Positions 30,815 to 36,151 of a stretch of DNA of 36,151 nt are shown piece by piece. Each line of letters starts with the position of its first letter. Positions within the stretch are counted from its first letter, which is position 1. The position numbers were made by a program, and so were the translations under genes. The notes under the pieces were generated by a model. The model saw only the letters and a list, made by a program, of their open reading frames with translations, made no database searches and was not told the DNA's origin. The stretch is taken from assembly GCA_016868035.1 (NCBI GenBank), contig VGID01000040.1, positions 1 through 36,151 of the forward strand, given 5' to 3'. Source of the stretch: Betaproteobacteria bacterium. Lineage in GTDB: Bacteria > Pseudomonadota > Gammaproteobacteria > Burkholderiales > SG8-41.

Positions 30815-31899
30815 TGCGCGTCGCCGTCGTCGGTGCGGGAGCTGGGGGCGCGGCAGCGGTCGCCGAGCTTACTCTCTCCGGGCATGAAGTTGCACTGTGG
30901 AACCGCTCCACGCGGACACTCGCGCCGTTCATCGAGCGCGGCGGCGTCGAGTACGAAGGGGTGCTGGGCGAGGGGTTCGCGAAGCCTGCGCTGATCACTC
31001 CCGACATCGCGCAGGCGATGCGCGGCGCGGAAGTCGCGCTGGTCTGCCTGCCGACGATCTCGCATGTCGCGGTTGCGCGCCTGCTTGCCGAAGCCGGCGC
31101 GCACACAACGCCGGTCGTGTTGAACCCCGGCCATACCGGGGGCGCGCTCGAGTTTCGCGAGGCATACCGCGTCGCCAGCGGCGGGCCCGTCCCGCCCATC
31201 GCGGAATTCCACACGCTTTCGTACATCGCGCGCAAGTACCAGCCGGCAAGAGTGACGGTATCGGGAAAGGGCAAGTTCCTGCGGCTGGGCACGCTGCCGG
31301 GAGGCGCGGCAGCCACGGCCGCTGCGCGCACGCTTTTCCCGGCGAGCCATCCGGTGCCCGATGTGCTCAACTCGAGCCTCGCCAACCTGAACATGGTGCT
31401 GCATGCCCCGGGCGCGATACTCGGCGCCGCATGGGTCGAGGCGACCCGCGGCGATTTCACCTTCTACGTGCAGGGCATGACGCCCGGCGTGACGCGCGTG
31501 CTGAAAGCGCTCGATGCCGAGCGCCTCGCGGTGGCCCGCGCCTTCGGGCACGAGCTGCCCCACCTCGGGGCGGAGATGCAGATGTACGGCACCGTCGAGG
31601 CCTCGGTGAAGGACACCTCCGATCTCGTCGTGGCGATCTCCGGCGGAAAAGCGAACCAGCGCATCAAGGCGCCGGATTCTCTTCAGCATCGCTACTACCT
31701 CGAGGACTTCGGCCACGGGCTGGTGCCATTCCTTGCGCTCGCCGCCGCTGCCAGAGTCCCCGTGCCGACTGCCGAATCGCTGCTCGAGCTCGGCATCACG
31801 CTGACCGGCACCGACTTCCGCGCTCGCGGCCGTACCGCGCAGACGATGGGCATCGCCGGGCTCGACCGGGAGAGCTTGCTTCGGCTGGTGCGCGGGTGA
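30814..31899 (+). CDS. NAD/NADP octopine/nopaline dehydrogenase-like protein
   Basis: A 361-residue dehydrogenase. The Rossmann loop VVGAGAGGAAAVAEL (5-19) is followed by ALWNRS. A central LPTISHVAVARLLAEAG segment precedes PVVLNPGHTGGALEF, characteristic of opine dehydrogenases. The helical domain carries LNMVLHAPGAIL with H197, matching the family's catalytic N..H motif. Opine dehydrogenases reversibly join an amino acid and a 2-oxo acid; a catabolic enzyme would release both. The ATG overlaps the preceding remnant's stop. An LLM gene and a full TTT importer follow. The specific opine-like substrate is not identifiable. Confidence 0.85.
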   Translation: MRVAVVGAGAGGAAAVAELTLSGHEVALWNRSTRTLAPFIERGGVEYEGVLGEGFAKPALITPDIAQAMRGAEVALVCLPTISHVAVARLLAEAGAHTTPVVLNPGHTGGALEFREAYRVASGGPVPPIAEFHTLSYIARKYQPARVTVSGKGKFLRLGTLPGGAAATAAARTLFPASHPVPDVLNSSLANLNMVLHAPGAILGAAWVEATRGDFTFYVQGMTPGVTRVLKALDAERLAVARAFGHELPHLGAEMQMYGTVEASVKDTSDLVVAISGGKANQRIKAPDSLQHRYYLEDFGHGLVPFLALAAAARVPVPTAESLLELGITLTGTDFRARGRTAQTMGIAGLDRESLLRLVRG

Positions 31900-31929
31900 T
31901 CCCGATATGATCATTGCGTGGACGGCATC

Positions 31930-32913
31930 ATGAAGCTCGGCGTCAGTTTCGACGGGTTCGCGCCGTACGGCGAGGCGCTCGGCTTCGCCAAGGAAGCCGC
32001 GGCGGCGGGCGCGGGAAGCCTTTGGATGGCCGATCACCTCGGCTATCGCGAACCGATCGTGTCGTGCCTCGGTTTCGCAAGCGCGATCGCGGACGTTCGC
32101 GTCGTGCCGACCGCGGTGAGCCCGTACCTTCGTCATCCGATGCCGACCGCGATGCAAATGGCGACTCTGGCCGAAGCCGCGCCGGGGCGAGTGGCGCTCG
32201 CGCTCGGGACCGGCAATCCCCTGTTTCTCGGAGAATCAGGCGAGTCGATCGATAAACCGATCGCGGTCGCGCGCGAATTCGTCACCGCGCTGCGCGCCCT
32301 GTGGTCGGGCCGGCCCGTTGAACAGGAAGCAATGCGCTTCCGGCTGCGCGGCGCCCGCATGATGTTCACGCCGCCTGCGCCGATCCCGATCTACCTCGCG
32401 CCGATGAAGCCGCAGATGCTGGCTCTCTCCGGCAAGATCGCCGACGGCGTGGTCCTCTCGGCCGGGCTATCGCCCGGGTTCGTGCGTGAGTCGCTGAAGC
32501 ACGCGGCCGCGGGCGCAAAGGAAGCCAGGCGCGACTACGGCGCGCTGCACGTCGCCGGTTACATCTCATTCGCCGCCTCGCCCGACGGCAGGCGCGCGGT
32601 CGAGGAAGTGCGCAAGAAGCTCGCGTTCCTCCTGCGCAACCGCTACATCGACGATAACATCGCGCACTCCGGCATCCCGATCGACCAGGCCGCCATCATC
32701 GAGGCAATGGGCAGGCGCGACTACGCAGCGGCGGCGAAGCTGGTGCCGGACGCGGCAGTCGAGGCATTCGCGGTCGCGGGCACCGTGCAGCAGTGCTGCG
32801 ACCAGCTTACAAAGTACAAGAACGCGGGACTGGGCGAACTGGTCCTGCTGCTCGCCGGCAACGTGGAGGATCAACGTTTCGGATTGTCGGTGATTCGCGA
32901 GCTGAGCGCATAG
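31930..32913 (+). CDS. LLM-class flavin/F420-dependent oxidoreductase 3
   Basis: A 327-residue luciferase-like protein with the same motif layout as the one at 26527: MKLGVSFDGFAPYGEAL, SLWMADHLGYREP, LRHPMPTAMQMATLAEAAPGRVALALGTGNP, and PIPIYLAPMKPQMLALSGKIADGVVLSAG. The ATG at 31930 matches the usual family start; a GTG at 31918 in the same frame would add four residues. It is 30 bp behind the opine-dehydrogenase-like gene, co-directional. Use of F420 rather than FMN is inferred from the cofactor operon 7 kb upstream. The substrate is unknown. Confidence 0.87.
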   Translation: MKLGVSFDGFAPYGEALGFAKEAAAAGAGSLWMADHLGYREPIVSCLGFASAIADVRVVPTAVSPYLRHPMPTAMQMATLAEAAPGRVALALGTGNPLFLGESGESIDKPIAVAREFVTALRALWSGRPVEQEAMRFRLRGARMMFTPPAPIPIYLAPMKPQMLALSGKIADGVVLSAGLSPGFVRESLKHAAAGAKEARRDYGALHVAGYISFAASPDGRRAVEEVRKKLAFLLRNRYIDDNIAHSGIPIDQAAIIEAMGRRDYAAAAKLVPDAAVEAFAVAGTVQQCCDQLTKYKNAGLGELVLLLAGNVEDQRFGLSVIRELSA

Positions 32914-32927
32914 CGGCGAAAGCAGCG

Positions 32928-32936
32928 TGCTATACT
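32928..32936 (+). promoter_or_regulatory. Extended -10 promoter candidate for the TTT operon
   Basis: TGCTATACT (32928-32936) has the TGn extension plus a near-consensus -10 hexamer. No good -35 is seen upstream. It lies 62 bp before the tctC start, which has a near-perfect ribosome site (TAAGGAGGT at 32985-32993). Confidence 0.4.
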
Positions 32937-32997
32937 CGTCAGCGGATTCAAAAAAACCAGATCGTTTGCACCTCGCCAGCCCCGTAAGGAGGTCGTC

Positions 32998-33990
32998 ATG
33001 AAATCTCCGCTTGATCGCCGTGTCGTTCGACTCGCCGTCCTATGCGCAGCCCTGGCGCCGGCAATGGCTCCTGTTTCCGCAAGCGCCCAGGCATTCCCTT
33101 CGCAACCCATCCAGCTGATCGTGCCGTGGCCGGCCGGCGGCGGCAGCGACACCGCGATGCGCCTGACAGCCGATGCGGCGTCCAAGCGGTTTGGCGTTCC
33201 CGTGGTCGTGGTGAACAGGCCGGGGGCCGGCGGCACGGTGGGCATCAAGGAGGCGATGTCCTCCAAGCCGGACGGCTACACGCTTGCGATGATCGCCACC
33301 GGCGCCATCTTCGCGCAATACAACAATCCGAACGCCAACTCTCTGGACGAGATGGAACCCGTCGTGTTCTTCGGCGACGATCCCTCGGCGATTACGGTGA
33401 ACCTCAAGACGGGTTTCAAGAACCTTGCGGAGCTCGTCGCGTATGCCAAGGCGAACCCGGGCAAGCTGAAAAACGGCAACGACCAGCCTGGCGGCTCCTC
33501 TCACGTGGCCGCGTCGATGTTCGAGAAGGGTCTCGGCATCCGCCTCACGAAAGTACCCTATGCGGGATTCGCGCCGACGGTGCAGGCGCTGCTGTCGGGC
33601 GAAGTCGACATGGCGTCGATCCCGCTTCCGGACGTGATCGAGCAGCACAATGCCGGAAAGGTGCGCATACTCGGCGTCGCTTCGTCGGCGCGGCACTTCC
33701 GCGCGCCCGACGTGCAGACCTTCAGCGAACAGGGATTCCCCGTCATTTCGGGGCTCTGGCGCGTGATCGCCGCACCCAAGGGCATCGCATCCGACCGGCT
33801 CAAGATACTCGAAGCAAAGTTCCTCGAAACCCTGTCCGACAAGGAATTCCAGGAGAAGGCGCGCTCGGCGGGGTTCCTGGTCACGCCGAGAGGCGGCGCG
33901 GACGCGAAGAAACGCTGGGATGATGACGATCGCGCCATGTATCCGGTCTTCCTGGACGCCGGACTGGTGAAGACACGCCAGAAAAGATGA
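32998..33990 (+). CDS. tctC: TTT-family solute-binding protein (TctC), with cognate membrane genes
   Basis: A 330-residue periplasmic binding protein. The signal peptide has a basic start MKSPLDRRVVR, a hydrophobic core, and cleavage near SASAQ. Family loops: IVPWPAGGGSDTAMRLTADAA, VNRPGAGGTVGIKEAMSSK, PDGYTLAMI, and KVPYAGFAPTVQALLSGEVDM. The ribosome site TAAGGAGGT is nearly perfectly complementary to 16S rRNA, fitting a protein needed in excess over its membrane partners. It overlaps tctB by ATGA. Expected ligand: a di- or tricarboxylate or similar acid. It is one of three binding proteins here and the only one with adjacent membrane genes. Confidence 0.94.
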   Translation: MKSPLDRRVVRLAVLCAALAPAMAPVSASAQAFPSQPIQLIVPWPAGGGSDTAMRLTADAASKRFGVPVVVVNRPGAGGTVGIKEAMSSKPDGYTLAMIATGAIFAQYNNPNANSLDEMEPVVFFGDDPSAITVNLKTGFKNLAELVAYAKANPGKLKNGNDQPGGSSHVAASMFEKGLGIRLTKVPYAGFAPTVQALLSGEVDMASIPLPDVIEQHNAGKVRILGVASSARHFRAPDVQTFSEQGFPVISGLWRVIAAPKGIASDRLKILEAKFLETLSDKEFQEKARSAGFLVTPRGGADAKKRWDDDDRAMYPVFLDAGLVKTRQKR

Positions 33991-34454
33991 ACCGCCGCCT
34001 CGACGATCGCGACCTCTGGGCCGGGGTCGTGTTCGTTGCGATCGGTGTTGCGGCGCTGGTGCTGGGCCGCGACCTGAACGTGGGCAGCGCCGCCGACATG
34101 GGCGAAGGCTATGTCCCATGGGCGATGGCGATCGCGCTGATCGCACTCGGGGCGCTGATCGTGGTGCTTGCCTGGTGGACCGATCCGGATCGGGCGGATC
34201 GTCGACTCGAACGAATGCGATGGCGGCCCATCACGTTCGTGACCGCGGCCATCCTCGCCTTCGTCGCAGCGCTGGAACCCCTCGGATTGATCGCCGCCAT
34301 CGCCTGCAGCGTGCTCGCTGCGAACTTCGCGGGGCAGCCCCTGCGCGCCTGGCCTCTCGCCGTCCTGATTCTCGTGCTCAGCCTCGGAGTCACGGCAGTG
34401 TTCGTTTGGGGGCTCGGGCTCCCCGTGCACGCGCTGCCCCGCCTCGGCGGGTAA
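33987..34454 (+). CDS. tctB: TTT small membrane subunit (TctB)
   Basis: A 155-residue membrane protein of the TctB/DUF1468 type with four predicted helices: LWAGVVFVAIGVAALVLG, YVPWAMAIALIALGALIVVL, ITFVTAAILAFVAALEPLGL and LAVLILVLSLGVTAVFVWGL. The pattern RDLNVGSAADMGEGYVPW between helices 1 and 2 is typical of the family. It overlaps tctC by ATGA and is followed directly by tctA, with no spacer. It forms the integral membrane complex with TctA. Confidence 0.92.
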   Translation: MNRRLDDRDLWAGVVFVAIGVAALVLGRDLNVGSAADMGEGYVPWAMAIALIALGALIVVLAWWTDPDRADRRLERMRWRPITFVTAAILAFVAALEPLGLIAAIACSVLAANFAGQPLRAWPLAVLILVLSLGVTAVFVWGLGLPVHALPRLGG

Positions 34455-35969
34455 ATGGACGCGCTGTTTCCCGCGCTGCTGTCGAACATCGCGCTGGGCT
34501 TCTCGGTCGCGCTGACGCCTGCCAACCTCGCCTTGTGCCTGGCCGGTTGCCTGCTTGGCACCTTGATCGGGGTGCTGCCCGGCATCGGTCCGACCGCGAC
34601 GGTGGCCATGCTGATGCCGGTCACCTTTGCCCTCAGTCCGGTCGGCGCGCTGATCATGCTTGCCGGCGTGTTCTACGGCTCGCAGTACGGCGGCTCGACG
34701 ACGGCGATCCTCGTCAACCTGCCGGGCGAGTCGTCCTCGGTGGTTACCACGCTCGACGGGCATGCGATGGCGCGCGAGGGCCGTGCGGGAGCCGCCCTGG
34801 CGGTGGCTGCGCTCGCTTCGCTGTTCGCCGGCACGGTCACCACGCTGGTGATCGCCGCAGGCGGTCCGCCGATCGCCAAGCTCGCTCTGCTCTTCCAGTC
34901 GCCGGACTACGTCGCCGTCATGGTGCTTGGGCTGGTCGCCGCGGCGATCCTCGCGCAGGGCAGCCTCGCCAAGGCGATCGCCATGATCGTGCTGGGGGTG
35001 TTCCTCGGACTGGTGGGCACCGACGTCACCACCGGCATGCAGCGCTATACCCTCGGCGTCGACGCCTTGTTCGACGGCATCGGCTTCGTGCCGGTGGCGA
35101 TGGGGCTCTTCGGCATGGCCGAGATCATGCTCAACCTCGAGTCGACGCAGGGCAAAGGCAGGGTGATGCGCCCCGCCGACCGGTTGTGGCCTTCGCGCGA
35201 GGACTTCCGGCGCGCAGCCCCGGCTGCCGTGCGGGGCACATCCCTGGGCGTCGGCCTGGGAATACTGCCGGGCAGCACCACCGATATCCCCGCCTACGCC
35301 TCCTATAGCCTGGAGAAAAAAATCTCGCGCGATCCCTCGCGCTTCGGCAAGGGCGCGGTGGAGGGGGTCGCGGCCCCCGAGGCGGCCAACAACGCCTCCG
35401 CGCAGGCGAGCTTCATTCCGATGCTGTCGCTGGGCATCCCGCCGAACGCGATCATGGCGATGATGATGGGCGCAATGATGATCCACGGAATTGCGCCGGG
35501 CCCGCAGATCATCGAAAAGCAGCCCGAGCTTTTCTGGGGCCTGGTGAGCAGCATGTGGCTGGGCAACGCGGTCCTCGTGGTCCTCAACCTGCCGCTCATC
35601 TGGCTATGGGTGCGCCTGCTGACGATCCCGTACCGGATCCTCTTTCCCGCCATCATCGTGTTCTGCTGCATCGGCGCCTACAGCCTGAAGAACAGCCTGA
35701 CCGACGTGGTCATCATGGCGCTATTCGGCGTGATCGGCTACTTCCTGCGCAAGCTGCGCTGCGAGCCCGCGCCCCTGCTGCTCGGCTTCATCCTCGGGCC
35801 CATGCTGGAAGAGAATTTCCGCCGTTCGATGCTGGTCTCGGGCGGCGACCTGTTGGTATTCGTTACGCGGCCTATCAGCGCCGGATTCCTCGCCGTGTCG
35901 GGAGCGCTGCTGCTCGCGGTACTGGTGCCTGCGATGCGCCGCGCGCGGATTGCGGTGCACCAGAAGTAA
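34455..35969 (+). CDS. tctA: TTT large membrane subunit (TctA)
   Basis: A 504-residue secondary-transporter subunit with about 11-12 hydrophobic segments. The signature region is near the N-terminus: [20 protein letters not shown] followed by [20 protein letters not shown] (about 73-92) and [20 protein letters not shown] second related stretch lies around [23 protein letters not shown], and [27 protein letters not shown] matches the conserved second half. It starts at the base after the tctB stop. It would carry the substrate delivered by TctC, and may also serve the two orphan binding proteins in this window. Confidence 0.94.
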   Translation: MDALFPALLSNIALGFSVALTPANLALCLAGCLLGTLIGVLPGIGPTATVAMLMPVTFALSPVGALIMLAGVFYGSQYGGSTTAILVNLPGESSSVVTTLDGHAMAREGRAGAALAVAALASLFAGTVTTLVIAAGGPPIAKLALLFQSPDYVAVMVLGLVAAAILAQGSLAKAIAMIVLGVFLGLVGTDVTTGMQRYTLGVDALFDGIGFVPVAMGLFGMAEIMLNLESTQGKGRVMRPADRLWPSREDFRRAAPAAVRGTSLGVGLGILPGSTTDIPAYASYSLEKKISRDPSRFGKGAVEGVAAPEAANNASAQASFIPMLSLGIPPNAIMAMMMGAMMIHGIAPGPQIIEKQPELFWGLVSSMWLGNAVLVVLNLPLIWLWVRLLTIPYRILFPAIIVFCCIGAYSLKNSLTDVVIMALFGVIGYFLRKLRCEPAPLLLGFILGPMLEENFRRSMLVSGGDLLVFVTRPISAGFLAVSGALLLAVLVPAMRRARIAVHQK

Positions 35970-36006
35970 TTGAGATGGCGTGCCGTTTTCTGCTTGCCGG
36001 ACGCGC

Positions 36007-36151
36007 TAGAACCTATCTCATATACAGGCGCGTGATGCGTTGCGGCCAGGACGGACCGGATGCAAGGCGCCCGACGAAGGCCATATGTCGATATGGTCCA
36101 GGAGGGCAACGACGCAGCCGGCCGTCCTGGCCGCAACCCGCAGGGACGGGG
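36007..36151. mobile_element. MITE-like element, copy 3 (cut by the window end)
   Basis: The first 145 bp of the same element in the orientation of copy 1: terminal repeat from 36007, second inverted repeat, and the central CCATATGTCGATATGG palindrome are all present. It differs from copy 2 at about 3 bases and from copy 1 at about 8 over this length by hand count, so copies 2 and 3 are the closer pair. It begins 37 bp after the tctA stop. Confidence 0.85.

Overview
The window reads as a high-GC proteobacterial chromosome fragment, most likely from a soil or sediment betaproteobacterium (Burkholderiales-like). The main grounds are three Bug/TctC-type solute-binding proteins of the tripartite tricarboxylate transporter (TTT) family, a CaiB/BaiF CoA-transferase, a GlcG/HbpS protein and a Dpp-type ABC operon, a mix typical of that group. 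Taxonomy is inferred from gene content only. Gene density is high and most genes lie on the + strand; the one long - strand run is 6951-10709. No rRNA, tRNA, CRISPR, phage or transposase gene was seen.

Layout. 1-1554: an amidase preceded by a repeat-bearing spacer. 1562-1830: first copy of a 269-bp element with terminal inverted repeats. 1871-6469: an ABC peptide/opine-type importer (binding protein, two permeases, one ATPase). 6564-6881: a small DUF2007/zinc-ribbon protein. 6951-10709 (- strand): acyl-CoA dehydrogenase, CaiB/BaiF CoA-transferase and a D-tartrate dehydratase-like enolase-superfamily enzyme. 10886-18342 (+): a GlcG/HbpS protein, a Gfo/Idh/MocA oxidoreductase, an orphan TctC, a two-subunit TPP decarboxylase of sulfopyruvate/phosphonopyruvate decarboxylase type, an aldehyde dehydrogenase and a benzoylformate decarboxylase-like TPP enzyme. 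18514-19479: another orphan TctC. 19598-25186: a complete-looking coenzyme F420 operon (npdG, cofE, cofD, cofC, cofGH fusion). 25326-29938: an M24 peptidase homologue, two luciferase-like (LLM) oxidoreductases and a threonine-synthase-like PLP enzyme. 30233-30502: second copy of the element, inverted. 30551-32913: a chimeric gene remnant, an octopine/nopaline dehydrogenase-like protein and a third LLM protein. 32998-35969: a complete TctC-TctB-TctA transporter. 36007 to the end: third, truncated copy of the element.

How it may work together (inference). The left half looks like accessory catabolism of small hydroxy- or oxo-acids: uptake by ABC and TTT systems, dehydration or dehydrogenation, TPP-dependent decarboxylation of a 2-oxo acid, then aldehyde oxidation. 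The right half makes the deazaflavin cofactor F420, contains its NADPH-linked reductase, and sits beside three LLM-family proteins that could use the reduced cofactor, next to a peptidase-like hydrolase, a PLP enzyme and a TTT importer. This suggests an F420-dependent catabolic island in an organism group where F420 is uncommon.

Two non-coding repeat systems stand out: the ~270-bp element with nested palindromes (three copies), and a set of spacers built as opposed arrays of a degenerate GTGAGTG-like heptamer. The spacers are frequent in the first 16.7 kb and were not seen in the F420 half.
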